A stretch of 64,000 nucleotides of DNA, from NCBI GenBank assembly GCA_030998015.1, contig JARWMV010000026.1:62001-126000 (forward strand), given 5' to 3'. Numbering within the stretch: the first letter of the stretch is position 1; each line of letters begins with the position of its first letter. This stretch comes from Ceratorhiza oryzae-sativae (taxonomy: Eukaryota; Basidiomycota; Agaricomycetes; Cantharellales; Ceratobasidiaceae). Both the position numbers and the translations under genes were made by a program. The notes below the pieces were generated by a model that was not told the DNA's origin, did not search any database, and saw only the letters and a list, made by a program, of their open reading frames with translations. Shown piece after piece: positions 42,742 to 55,013 of the stretch.

Positions 42742-44046
42742 TGTTATGGATCACTAACATTTTTCTATTATTGTAGTCTGCTCTGCCAACCTCAAGTGAT
42801 GCCTCTGTAATTTTCTTGAAATTAAATGAATTTGTATGCATCTGAAGTTGTAGTATTTGTGTTCCATTAAATAGTACAAAATCTCCTGTTTCCAACACAT
42901 ATTTTATTGTGATTTTATCTTAAGAACTCAGAGAGATATAGAGGTTGCAATATTTCCTCTTATCAGGAGATATTGATTACAACATTGCACTGCTCATATC
43001 TTGGCAACCACTTACACTATCAAAGCAATCTCATGCTCTATCGATAGCTAATCTTCAGTGGTATCTGCTGCCTGAAGATCGTCGTGATCCACCAGATCCT
43101 TGCACCAGAATGGCCCAAAGATCATTAGAATCTTACTGAACCATCAATCAAGATCTAATGACTCCAGTGAGTCAGGAGAGCCTTCCAAATTGATCCAGAA
43201 GCTTCTCTAACTCACTTTATGACTCACTGAGATGTAGCCTCTGTTCATTACATGTATATACTATGATAATATGATCTACAAGCCAATAGCAGGTCTCAGA
43301 TGCATCAATGCCTTTGATCCACACCCTGTCTTTACTCTCTTATCCTATACTGGGCTAGGGTGTACCCCAAGTATAGCAGTACCCTCTTTTGATGATCGCA
43401 CTGGCATGCATGTATCTATTTGGCTCTGGAATGCCCTCCTCAGGGTATAAAAGGACCTCATCTGAGGCCCTTCCAGACCACCTCCCCCTCTACTCAACCC
43501 AGACCGGTTATTGGTTTCTTTTCTCTTTCTATTTCTTTTGTCTGTGTGTGATTTCTTATATAACTGGTACTGAGGAATATATTGCCATATTAGTTATATA
43601 CTGTCTGATTCATTGTATCTTATATACAGAGATATATAAGGATACAATATTGCCTGATTGAGTGTGGCATTATGTACCAGCTATTAGAGGAAATCTAAGT
43701 ACCTGTAGCTGAGGAAGTACATGCATTAGGCAGCCCACCATCTATCCTATAAGCTATTGCTTAAGCCTAGTATTAAGATTAGTATCAGTTAGTCCAAGCA
43801 ACTAGGGCTTAACTACATTTAAGATATCTAAGGGAACCTGACCATAGTAGTCTTGCTCTTTATACCTATAAATTAGTCAGTTTACACTGTGAAAGATTAA
43901 GACTACCTCAAGTGTTACTTGATTGCATTGCAACTATGTTGAGCCTTCCTACTCTAGTCTAAGAAGTATATAGTACAATTAGTGTATACTAACATATCTA
44001 TATTTGCTTAAGCTCTAGATATTCAAGTGTACCCTGACCTGTAACA
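42742..44046 (+). mobile_element. 1.3-kb LTR family, copy B (CpG-depleted)
   Basis: TGTTATGGATCACTAACA...CCTGACCTGTAACA, 1305 bp, with TATAAAAGG near 43447. No matching 5-bp flanks, so the locus was rearranged. Compared with copies D and E, nearly all CpGs are TG/CA. Confidence 0.9.
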
Positions 44047-44057
44047 TGTCACAACCC

Positions 44058-44177
44058 CTTCCCTTGCTGCACATCCACCCCTAGATGTTGTGGCCTTGAC
44101 CCTCAGCATCATAGCCCTTGGGTTTGTCTTTTCCTCACAAGCATTAGGTGTTACTGTTCAGGTTGTTGGCTCTCACA
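44058..44177 (+). mobile_element. 3' fragment of the LTR family seen at 3670-4180
   Basis: Shares CTTGCTGCACATCCACC-like sequence, GCATTAGGTGTTACTGTTCAGG and the end GGCTCTCACA with 4066-4180. Confidence 0.65.
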
Positions 44178-44196
44178 ATAAGCAATGAAAGGTGTT

Positions 44197-46154
44197 TGTC
44201 ATGACCTTCTCAGCAGTCATAATGAAACTAGGGAGTCAATCTACTATGAGTAGTATTACCTCCCAAGGCAAACAGGTGGTAAACAAGATCACATGACCTT
44301 GGTGCTTAACCTGGTGCTTACCAAGTTGCTCCTCTTAAATCTCTCCCTTGTAATGAGGAGCAAGGAGCAAGTTGTCATGTGACCTTGGCACTTATCTCAG
44401 TGCTTACCAAGCTGCTCCCCTTAAATCTCTCCTTTGTAATGAGGAGCAAGGAGCAAGTTATCATGTGACCTCAATGCTTAAATCACATGACCCTGGGACC
44501 TTGTGCAGCTCTATAAGATTCAGAGCTGCAACAACCCTAAGAGTGACTTACATAAGGGTTAGACTATTATGTGAGGCATCAACACTGTTTATTCATGGTC
44601 AAGCCACTTGTTACGGGTCAGGGTACACTTGAATATCTAGAGCTTAAGCAAATGTAGATATGTTAGTATACACTAATTGTACTCAATACTTCTTAGACTA
44701 GAGTAAGAAGGCTCAAAGTAGTTGCAATGCGATCAAGTAACACTCAAGGTAGTCTTAATCTTTCACAGTGTAAACTGACTAATTTATAGGTATAAAGAGC
44801 AAGACTACTATGGTCAGGTTCCCTTAGATATCTTAAATGTAGTTCAGCCCTAGTCGCTTGGACTAACTGATACTAATCTTAATACTAGGCTTAAGTGATA
44901 GCTTATAGGATAGATGGTGGGCTGCCTAATGCGTGTACTTCCTCAGCTACAGGTACTTAGATTTCCTCTAATAGCTGGTACTTAATGTCATGCTCAATCA
45001 GGCAATATTGTATCCTTATATATCTCTGTATATAAGATACAATGACTCAGACAGTATATAACTAATATGGTACTTTATTCCTCAGTACTAGTTATATAAG
45101 AAATCACACACAGACAAGAGAAAATAGAAAGAGAAAAGAAACCAATAACCGGTCTGGGTTGAGTAGAGGAGGGAAGGTGGTCTGGAAGGGCCTCAGAGGA
45201 GGTCCTTTTATACCCTGAGGAGGGCATTCCAGAGCCAAATAGATACATGCATGCCAGTGCAATCATCAAAAGAGGGTACTGCTATACTTGGGGTACACCC
45301 TAGCCCAGTATAGGATAAAAGAGTAAAGACAGGGTGTGGATCAAAGGCATTGATGAATCTGAGACCTGCTATTGGCTTGTAGATCATATTATCATAGTAT
45401 ATACATGTAATGAATGGAGGCTACATCTCAGTGAGTCATAAAGTGAGTCAGAGAAGCTTCTGGATCAACTTGGGAAGCTCTCCTGACTCACTGGAGTCAT
45501 TAGATCTTGATTGATGGTCCAGTAAGATTCTAATGATCTTTGGGCCATTCTGGCACGAGGATCCAGTGGATCGCGACGATCTTCAGGCAGCAGATACTGC
45601 CCGAAGATTAGCTATTGATAGAGCATAAGATCGCTTTGTTAGTGTAAGCGGTTGCCGAGATATGAGCAGTGCAATGTTGTAATCAATATCTCTTGATAAG
45701 AGGAAATATCGCAACCTCTGTATCTCTCTGAGATCTTATCGTAAAAACTTAATAAAATATGCGTTGGAGAGCGGGAATTTTTTACTATTTAATGGCACAG
45801 TAAATAGTACAATTCAGAGTGCATACAAATTCAAGTATTTCACAAATTAATTACAGAGGCATTGCTTGAGGTTGGCAGAGCAGACTAAAATAATAGAAAA
45901 TGTTAGTGATCCATAACACCACTCACATGACCTGTAAACACTGTGGACTGCAGAAAAGTCTGACTCACACCTTGTGGAGTATATATGAAATAGGAAGCAA
46001 GCTGGAGGACTGCAGCTTGCTTTATCTCATCCACCACAGGGACCTTGACCATACACTGTAGAATAGAGACACACAATAGATAGAAATAGACAACACAACT
46101 GACATAGCCACTACTTAAGGAAGACTAAAGGATAGTAAACAGGGGGTCTCAACA
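44197..46154 (+). mobile_element. solo LTR (about 643 bp) interrupted by a 1.3-kb LTR, TSD GTGTT
   Basis: Starts TGTCATGACC, ends GGGGTCTCAACA; perfect GTGTT at 44192-44196 and 46155-46159. The sequence is continuous across the nested insertion 44609-45918. Related to the LTRs at 14729-15641 (GCTCTATAAGATTCAGAGC hairpin, AGCTTGCTTTATC). Confidence 0.92.
44609..45918 (-). mobile_element. 1.3-kb LTR family, copy C, TSD CCACT
   Basis: Reverse orientation, 1310 bp, with perfect CCACT at 44604-44608 and 45919-45923. Partly CpG-depleted. Younger than the LTR it entered. Confidence 0.95.
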
Positions 46155-46159
46155 GTGTT

Positions 46160-46695
46160 GTGACTTTGGTCATTTTGTACCATTTTGCAAGCCCAATCAG
46201 GCCCCTGTGGGATTTTGCAGAACAGTGATGGCCATGTGAGCTGTGAACTGCAATAGCTCCTGCTGTCTCACCTTTGGAGGAGGCAGGCAAAAATATGATT
46301 GAACTGGTGCCCTGCAGTGAAAATGAGTTATATGACACACTAATTGGGAATGTTAAGCATAGCTTGATCAGTAGCTCACCACAAAATACTCCTACCCATG
46401 TTTTTGACTCATCACCCTTGCATCCTGGATAGCAGAGGCAAGGGAAATTGAACTCTGAGATGTCTATTTCACTGTTAATGAATTTTCAGCACTCACTATG
46501 ATACTTCAGTTGAGTGACTGGAATTATGTGTAAGAGCTTCATACATGTACTCAAGATCTTCCCATGCTATGTTGAGTGGTGCAAGGCAGTGAGCAGTTTA
46601 TGGGTTGTGTAACCCTCAGGTCAAATGGTCATCTGCATCTGGTTGCTGGGCCCAGGTACACCATAAAGGAAGCAGCAATCACACCTTTCTCATGT
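46160..46695. other. no gene recognised
   Basis: Short minus ORF (46111-46338) without motif; otherwise nothing seen. Confidence 0.4.
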
Positions 46696-46700
46696 CCTCT

Positions 46701-48008
46701 TGTTATGGATCACTAATACTTTCTATTATTTTAGTCTGCTCTGCCAACCTCAAGTGATGCCTCTGTAATTAAATTGTGAAATACTCGAATTTGTATGCGC
46801 TCTGAATTGTACTATTTTCCGTTACATTAAATAGTACAAATTTCCCGCTCTCCAACGCATATTTTATTAAGTTTTTACGATAAGATCTCAGAGAGATACA
46901 GAGGTTGCGATATTTCCTCTTATCAGGAGATATTGATTACAACATCGCACCGCTCATATCTCGGCAACCGCTTACGCTATCAAAGCGATCTTGTGCTCTA
47001 TCGATAGCCAATCTTCGGCGGTATCTGCTGCCCGAAGATCGTCGCGATCCACCGGATCCTCGCGCCGGAATGGCCCGAAGATCATTAGAATCTTACTGGA
47101 CCATCAATCAAGATCTAATGACTCCAGTGAGTCAGGAGAGCTTCCCAAATTGATCCAGAAGCTTCTCTGACTCACTTTATGACTCACTGAGATGTAGCCT
47201 CCATTCATTACATGTATATACTATGATAATATGATCTACAAGCCAATAGCAGGTCTCAGATGCATCAATGCCTTCAATCCACACCCTGTCTTTACTCTTT
47301 TATCCTATACTGGGCTAGGGTGTACCCCAAGTATAGCAGTACCCTCTTTTGATGATCGCACTGGCATGCATGTATCTATTTGGCTCTGGAATGCCCTCCT
47401 CAGGGTATAAAAGGACCTCCTCTGAGGCCCTTCCAGACCACCTCCCTTCACTACTCAACCCAGACCGGTTATTGGTTTCTTTTTCTCTTTCTATTTCTCT
47501 TGTCTGTGTGTGATTTCTTATATAACTAGTACTGAGGAATAAAGTACCATATTAGTTATATACTGTCTGATTCATTGTATCTTATATACAGAGATATATA
47601 AGGATACAATATTGCCTGATTGAGCGTGACATTAAGTACCAGCTATTAGAGGAAATCTAAGTACCTGTAGCTGAGGAAGTACACGCATTAGGCAGCCCAC
47701 CATCTATCCTATAAGCTATCGCTTAAGTCTAGTATTAAGATTAGTATCAGTTAGTCCAAGCAACTAGGGCTGAACTACATTTAAGATATCTAAGGGAACC
47801 TGACCATAGTAGTCTTGCTCTTTATACCTATAAATTAGTCAGTTTACACTGTGAAAGATTAAGACTACCTTGAGTGTTACTTGATCGCATTGCAACTACT
47901 TTGAGCCTTCTTACTCTAGTCTAAGAAGTATTGAGTACAATTAGTGTATACTAACATATCTACATTTGCTTAAGCTCTAGATATTCAAGTGTACCCTGAC
48001 CCGTAACA
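46701..48008 (+). mobile_element. 1.3-kb LTR family, copy D (CpG-rich), solo, TSD CCTCT
   Basis: 1308 bp with perfect CCTCT at 46696-46700 and 48009-48013. Retains CpGs (GTCGCGATCCACCGGATCC), hence a recent copy. TATAAAAGG near 47407. Confidence 0.95.
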
Positions 48009-48013
48009 CCTCT

Positions 48014-49104
48014 GCCTTTGCACTACTCTGACCTCTTCCTAGCTGGGGAACTGTTAACAGCACTAATGTGGTAGAGAGAGACTGCTTACCTGATACTTGG
48101 TGAGTTCTGTGAGTGCACAAGCTCCATGTCCACCATGTGCAAGCTCTACCACTACATCAGGCTCAAGGCTCACAAAGAGTTTTACCAGCACATAAATGGG
48201 TTTGTCACTACAAAACAAATGTTTTATGAATGCATGCAAACCTGTCTGCATTTGTGGCTTGCCCCTGGCTAGCTGAGGTCTCAAGTGCTTTGCACCCAGC
48301 TTTGTCCTTGTGCAGTCATGCTTTGGCAAGCTTTACAAGCATTGTAGAGCACCAAAACATAGATATCAGACATGTTGTTTGATGACTGCTGACCATCAGT
48401 GTTTTAGTGCTACAACTGGAGTTGTCACTACCAGAGTGGGTGTAAGTATATATGCTAAGCAATAACTAGAACTGGAACATACTCATCATGATTGTGCGCA
48501 GGAGGCATATTAGGGCACAGAGTTAAACAAGTACTGAGATGCAGGGCAAAGATGAACAGCAAAGGGGGAGGTGAAGTTTCCACTCTTGCTTGTGATTCTG
48601 TCAGTTTATACCTTGATTTCTATGGTAGCCATTTCAAAAATTTAGTTGTTTTACTGAACAACTTTGTGACAGCTGAACATGGCACATCACTTTGCCATTT
48701 GGAGCAATTTGTTATTTGGTGCAGGCAACTGAAACTATTTCTTCCTCCTGTTTACCTGCCCTAACCACCTCTTACCTGCTTTTTCTCTGACACTTGTCTT
48801 CTTCCCACCTTAAAAATGACCTTCTTTTGTGTTCCCCCTTGCACAAAAACATTTACTAGGCAAGCTGGATGTACAGTGCACCAGCACTCATGAGTCCACT
48901 TTCAAAATGTGGCTGATGGAGAGAGCAGGTCTGACTTAAGTGATTTGGAATAGCTGTCAAAGTGACATTGCACTAGTGTGTCTGAAGACCTGATTGACAG
49001 TGTAAGTTATATCATATTGTGTAGATGCTAACTAACAGATGCTCACATAGAACCCACCAGACCTGGTTGCACTGCCTGGTTCTTCAGCTCCTTCATCTAC
49101 CCCT
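48014..49104. other. no gene recognised; may hold 5' part of the KDZ element
   Basis: Short ORFs (minus 48063-48329, plus 48492-48764) with no recognised domain. Position suggests upstream exons of the KDZ transposase, but I cannot support it by motif. Confidence 0.35.
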
Positions 49105-50046
49105 TTGACCTCCCACCCACACACCCATGAACAAACCCAACTCATCAACAGTGGGACACAGTCTACACACAATCATTTACCAGAGGGACCAGGCCCAGTT
49201 ATTCTGGAACACCCTGCCACAACAACCTTGGCTAGTGCAGGTGTGGACTGGCATGCCACAGGTGCCCTGAACACCAATTTGGAATCCCTGTACATATTTG
49301 AGGAACAATTTCTCACCAAGCTGAACATTTTTGGCCTGTATCAGAAATATACCACTTGTCCACTGTCCATTCAAGACACTAATGGCGTCAATAGCACAAT
49401 TCTTCCTGCCATGTGCCATCATCCAATACATCACCCTATATGCTCTGTGTCAGATATTGTTGCACCATGCCCAAATATATCAACATTCTACTGGCTGCAT
49501 CACCACTGGACCCATTGCAGCAGTTTGGTCTCATGTGAAAGCCACAACAGCTTTCAGGATGATGTCCTCCAGAAACCAGATTTTGTCCTTGGGGATGTTC
49601 AGTTTGAAGACCTTGATGTTCTTGACAAGGCCCTTGCTGCCTTGGGTAGCACATACAATCCACTTTGTCCACAATTGCAGGGCTGGAAGAATGTCAATCT
49701 CAAAATTCAAATCCCTCCACCACACCAAACTTGGGCTGCAGAAACAAAAAACCCCAACCCACAGCCAATATTTGTCACTGTTCCTGGCCTGCACTCATTG
49801 AAGCTCACTGATGTTGTAATGCAGGGGTTTACTACCAATAACCCAGCATCCTTCCACTACACAACATTTGAGCAGCTATGGAACCTGCCAGGATCAAAAG
49901 GGCAACCAGTCAAGACCTCAGGTGAAATGTTTTGTTCACCAGCAATAATCAAGGTGCATTGCAAGGTCCAGACTCTGAAAATCAAGGATGTCAACTGCAA
50001 TCTTCCACAATGTGTTGCTGGGCTGATGTTTGCTTCTGATGGACTT

Positions 50047-50734
50047 TGTCACAACCTCTGAAAGTGGTTGTTGGAGTTGCTTAACAAGTGGCTAATGCCC
50101 TTAATGGGTCTGGATGACATCCTGACTACTGCTGATGCATGGCTTGTCTTGGCTTGATGTTTTGTGTGTGTCTAGTGTCTTGTGGCTTGACACCATATGC
50201 ACCTATGTGCTTGTGGCTGATGGACACCTGTTACTGAGCAAGCAACTGTGGAGAATAGCTAATTCAGGTACTTAGGGCTGGGGCATGCAACATGGACTTG
50301 ACTCAAGGCCCTTCTAGCTGTTACTTAAGCTAATAAGTCAGCTAGGGACAGTTCTTCACTCTGGATGCTTTAGAGGGGAATTGACAAGGTAGAGCAAGCT
50401 GGGGTGGACTGGCTTGCTCTCCTTGCTTTTATACTATTCTAACCAAGGGAGTGACTAAGCATACATGCAGGATGAGTAAGAACAAATGGCAGTGATCAGT
50501 CAGCCTGTTACTAATAATAGTATGTCCATCAGTCAGCAAGTAACTAACAATAGTAGGATGAGTAAGATGAATGGCTGTAGATCAGTAAGTAAGTGGCTAA
50601 TAATAGGATGTGGCTCAGTAAGCCAATGGAGGTGCTTACTCATGGGGGGAAGAGTGGTCAAGACATGAAACAGAAAAAGTCAACAAAGGAAAAAATGATG
50701 GTTAGCCACAAGACCTTGATTGTGGCTCATGACA
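50047..50734 (-). mobile_element. solo LTR (688 bp) in the KDZ gene, TSD GACTT
   Basis: On the minus strand starts TGTCATGAGCC and ends GGTTGTGACA, with TATAAAAG near 50430. Perfect GACTT at 50042-50046 and 50735-50739. Same termini as the solo LTR at 50880. Confidence 0.93.
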
Positions 50735-50879
50735 GACTTCAGTTTGGCCACTTTGCCAATCTGAAGGGCTAGCCAATTTTTCTTTACTTTGGAAATGAGA
50801 GCAAGTATGAGCAGTGCAAACCATTCACAAATGCATGCTACATTGTTGCCCATATCCCATTGGTATGTTCCTCCACATA

Positions 50880-51286
50880 TGTCATGAGCCACCTTGGCTC
50901 ATGACTGGAACTGGTGGCTATGACTATAAATCTTACTAATATTGTATTTTGGATGAGTAATGGGGCTGACTGATGTGATCAGTCAGCCACTAATGGTGCA
51001 TTAGTCATGTGGCTAGAGGGATTAGTAACTGCCAATCACCTGCTTACTGATCCACCATTCATGCTGACTCACTCCCTCCACTTTGCTTACTGATCTGCCA
51101 TTCATGCTGACTGATACTAAATCATGTACATAGAGGAGTATAAATACAGCCATGAAGCTGCTCTGGGTCCCCCAGATTGCTTCATCTTGACATCCCCCCC
51201 ACTGTACTAGGGGGCAGGCTGGTGAAACCAGCCTGTCCCCATCACCCTTACTACACACACACCCAGGCAAGCAGTGGGTTGTGACA
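50880..51286 (+). mobile_element. solo LTR (407 bp) in the KDZ gene, TSD ACATA
   Basis: TGTCATGAGCC...GGTTGTGACA, TATAAATA near 51142. Perfect ACATA at 50875-50879 and 51287-51291. Opposite orientation to, but same family ends as, 50047-50734. Confidence 0.93.
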
Positions 51287-51444
51287 ACATAGTCTTCAGA
51301 CCTTATGTAATCATTTGATTTATAGTTATCTGACAAGGTGCATGAAGAGATTGCTAAGATACATAATGGCAAACCACCATCTGAAGCTCTGTTGACCCAT
51401 CTACACTGTGAGCTGATGCACAAGGTATGGAAACACCTTGTTGA

Positions 51445-52854
51445 TAGAGATGTCACCCCAGTACCCACACCCAGGTAACCTGGAGCATTCCCTGCCTGCT
51501 TCTCTCCCTTCCTACAGTCCCAGAAGGGGCAGGGAAGAGGGAAGAGCCTTCTAGACATCCAGGGCAGCAGGTACCTTGCAGGTTCCTGGGGCAGGGGAGG
51601 ATTTTGGGGGAAGGGGGAAGGCATGCATATGGTCAAACATTCAACCTGCTTGGATTCTCATAGTTAAGATCTCATTAAATGCGCAAAATCTATTACATTC
51701 CAGCGATATATATATAATTTATATAGCTACAATCCATACCAAGATCGCAATCAAAATAGTGCTCAGAAATATTCAGGGGAAAGTGCTGCACATGCCTCCT
51801 TCAAATTCCTACAGATTCCTACACATATATATACCATTCAATGCGCCTCAGTGAGTTGAATCGAATGGGCGTACTCTCAAAGCCTTAGCCTCAGTATCTG
51901 CAGAGATATAAGCAATATAGGGGGTGCTTACCCCTGTTCAGATCAAAATCCACTAGTGAATCCAGCCATGCAAATGTCTCTCCCTGTGCGCAGTAGATGT
52001 GCATTACCTATAATATATCATATACAAAAAATCAGCTCATCAAGAGCAGTAGTAATGGGTGAAATACCAGGGGAAACCCCCCTGAGTGAGTAAAATCAGC
52101 AAAATCATTGCCTACAGCCTCAGCCATTGCTCCAGGAGTTTCTCTGATTGCTCCAATGAGTTCAGAGACCTCAAAGCCCCACATCTAGGGGGCTGGAGGT
52201 GTGTGCTAACCTGCTAGAATGTTCAAACTTGTGTGCAGACACTGTTTCAACTGAGGAAATGCAAAGTCCCCCCTATCCAGCAGTTGGTTCACACCAATGC
52301 AGGACATGTCTGGAGTAGACAACAGGTATATATGGGTTTTCAGGCACTGGGAATCCATTTGCATGCATAGAAATGGCCAGAAATGAGTGCTTGAGGGTGA
52401 ACTAGGGGTTGCGCACTTAGGGGGAATATTTTTGAGTAAAGATTGGGCTGTGATGTATGCTAATTGAATTTTCCTGGAGACATGAAATATAACGTTGAGA
52501 TGCTGGGAATTCTACGCATTTTATGAGGTACTAAGCAAGTATTTGTGGTGATTTTTGAACATTGTCAATTCTGAGGGGTATTTTGTCTGAACAAAGAATT
52601 GAGTGCGAAGCCGTCAATACCTAAGCTACAGAATGCTGCTGTATATCGCTAGAAAGTGCTGGATTTTGCGCATTTAATAATGTATATATGTAATAGATTG
52701 GATGGGTTCACACTTTTTGCTTGTAAAGTCCCAGGAACCCAGGGGTACCCTCTTCCCAGGCCTAGGAAGGGGCAGGGAAGCAGGCAAAGCCAAATCTCCT
52801 GGGTACCCTAGCCCAAGAAGGGGTACCAGGGTTTCTTCCCAGGTCACATCACTA
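51445..52854. mobile_element. non-autonomous hAT-type element, 1.41 kb, 8-bp TSD
   Basis: Ends TAGAGATGTCACC and (reverse complement) TAGTGATGTGACC. Flanks CTTGTTGA (51437-51444) and CTTGTTCA (52855-52862) form an 8-bp duplication with one mismatch, as for hAT elements. Subterminal GC-rich CCAGGTACC/GGGGCAGGGAAG-type inverted words and a core bounded by inverted CTCATTAAATGCGCAAAATC (51665, 52660) match the layout of 8002-9441. No coding capacity. Confidence 0.85.
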
Positions 52855-53591
52855 CTTGTTCATGAGGATTTTATTAATGCATGGCATAACAGAATGGTCA
52901 TCAACTGTGCTGATGAGATTAAATGCCAAGTTTTTCCACAAATCCTAACATACTCAGCTCATTATCCTGAAAAGTAAGTATTTGACTCCTTACATGCCAT
53001 TGCATTCTCATTTTGTTATTAATTAGAGTACTTCTGGCTATCATTCATAATGGCAGAAAGTGTCTGTGTCCCAGATGTACAATGCAAACCACATCTGTTT
53101 GCTGCATGGGTCAACTCAGCAACAGGCAACTTCAAGTGCAAAAGTGCTGAGTTGATGACAAAAGGTGGCACACAAAAATACAAAGTGCTTGGAAGCTCAT
53201 ATATGAACTTGGGATGGCTATTCAATACAAGGGGGTTGAGGTAATACTGGCTGGCAAATCCTACATTCCAACAGTGGTAAGCTAGTACTATTTGATTGTA
53301 TGGATCTCCTTCCATTACTAACAAGATTGTTTACAATTCAGAACATGTTTTCATCTAAACTAGGTAACACCAAATTCAACATTTTTGCTGCATTGGTTGT
53401 GGACCAGCTACACAAGATTGAGCTTGGTATTTTCAAGTTGCTGTTTCAACATCTTGTGCAAATGCTTCACTTGTGTGGAAACTCTTCAGCTGTAAATGAG
53501 CTTGATTTTTTGGTACAGTGGTACCTGTGATGATGCGTAGTGTCAGTGGAATTCTTATTCACAGGTGATGCATCATCATGGGTTTGGCTAA

Positions 53592-54897
53592 TGTTAAGGA
53601 TCACTAACATTTTCTATTATTTTAGTCTGCTCTGCCAACCTCAAGCAATGCCTCTGTAATTAATTTGTGAAATACTTGAATTTGTATGCACTCCAAATTG
53701 TACTATTTTCCATTCCATTAAATAGTACAGATTTTCCGCTCTCCAACGCATATTTTATTAAGTTTTTACGATAAGATCTCAGAGAGATACAGAGGTTGTG
53801 ATATTTCCTCTTATCAGGAGATATTGATTACAACATCGCACCGCTCATATCTCAGCAACCGCTTACGCTATCAAAGCGATCTTGTGCTCTATCGATAGCC
53901 AATCTTCGGCGGTATCTGCTGCCCGAAGATCGTCGCGATCCACCGGATCCTCGCGCCGGAATGGCCCGAAGATCATTAGAATCTTACTGGACCATCAATC
54001 AAGATCTAATGACTCCAGTGAGTCAGGAGAGCTTCCCAAATTGACCCAGAAGCTTCTCCGACTCACCTTATGACTCACTGAGATGTAGCCTCCGTTCATT
54101 ACATGTTTATACTATGATAATATGATCTACAAGCCAATAGCAGGTCTCAGATGCATCAATGCCTTTGATCCACACCCTGTCTTTACTCTTTTATCCTATA
54201 CTGGGCTAGGGTGTACCCCAAGTATAGCAGTACCCTCTTTTGATGATTGCACTGGCATGCATGTATCTATTTGGCTCTGGAATGCCCTCCTCAGGGTATA
54301 AAAGGACCTCCTCTGAGGCCCTTCCAGACCACCTCCTCTACTCAACCCAGACTGGTTATTGGTTTCTTTTTCTCTTTCTATTTTTCTATTGTCTGTGTGT
54401 GATTTCTTATATAACTAGTACTGAGGAATAAAGTACCATATTAGTTATATACTGTCTGAGTCATTGTATCTTATATACAGAGATATATAAGGATACAATA
54501 TTGCCTGATTGAGCATGACATTAAGTACTGGCTATTAGAGGAAATCTAAGTACCTGTAGCTGAGGAAGTACATGCGTTAGGCAGCCCTCCATCTATCCTA
54601 TAAGCTATTGCTTAAGCCTAGTATTAAGATTAGTATCAGTTAGTCCAAGCAACTAGGGCTGAACTACATTTAAGATATCTAAGGGAACCTGACCATAGTA
54701 GTCTTGGTCTTTATACCTATAAATTAGTCAGTTTACACTGTGAAAGATTAAGACTACCTTGAGTGTTACTTGATTGCATTGCAACTGCTTTGAGCCTTCT
54801 TACTCTAGTCTAAGAAGTATTGAGTACGATTAGAGTATACTAACATATCTACATTTGCTTAAGTTCTAGATATTCAAGTGTACCCTGACCCGTAACA
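53592..54897 (+). mobile_element. 1.3-kb LTR family, copy E (CpG-rich)
   Basis: TGTTAAGGATCACTAACA...CCTGACCCGTAACA, 1306 bp. No matching TSD: left flank GCTAA belongs to the KDZ locus and right flank CATAG to another LTR, so the two sides were joined by recombination, perhaps between two copies of this family. Confidence 0.9.
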
Positions 54898-55013
54898 CAT
54901 AGACCATAGCAGACACTGTAACTAGAACACTCAATACATACTGCCTAACACCAAACTGTCAATGTAGCCACTACTTAAGTGCTTCACAAGGAAGCATCCA
55001 GAGGGTCACAACA
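54898..55013 (+). mobile_element. 3' end of an LTR of the Rep-element family
   Basis: Matches about 10437-10553 (CATAGACCATAGC...GAGGGTCACAACA). Its 5' part is replaced by copy E. It ends directly in a pol sequence, so it was inserted in that pol. Confidence 0.88.

Larger units (their letters stand above)
49105..53560 (+). pseudogene. KDZ (Plavaka-like) transposase, broken by three insertions
   Basis: An open stretch 49105-50046 carries LYQKYTTCP, then PNISTFYWLHHHW and QPIFVTVPGLHSLKLTDVV ending CVAGLMFASDG. Removing the solo LTR 50047-50734 with its duplicate GACTT continues in frame to LQFGHFANLK, one stop, then PIFLYFGNESKY...ACYIVAHIPL (50740-50874). After a second solo LTR (50880-51286) comes KPPSEALLTHLHCELMHKVW. 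A hAT-type element (51445-52854) precedes EDFINAWHNRMVINCADEIK...YSAHYPEK, an intron (52974-53026), VLLAIIHNGRKCLCPRC, and FNIFAALVVDQLHKIELGIFKLL (53370-53450). This is the conserved order of basidiomycete KDZ transposases, which cut and paste DNA. The element is dead; its C-terminal end is missing at the next LTR (53592). Confidence 0.85.
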
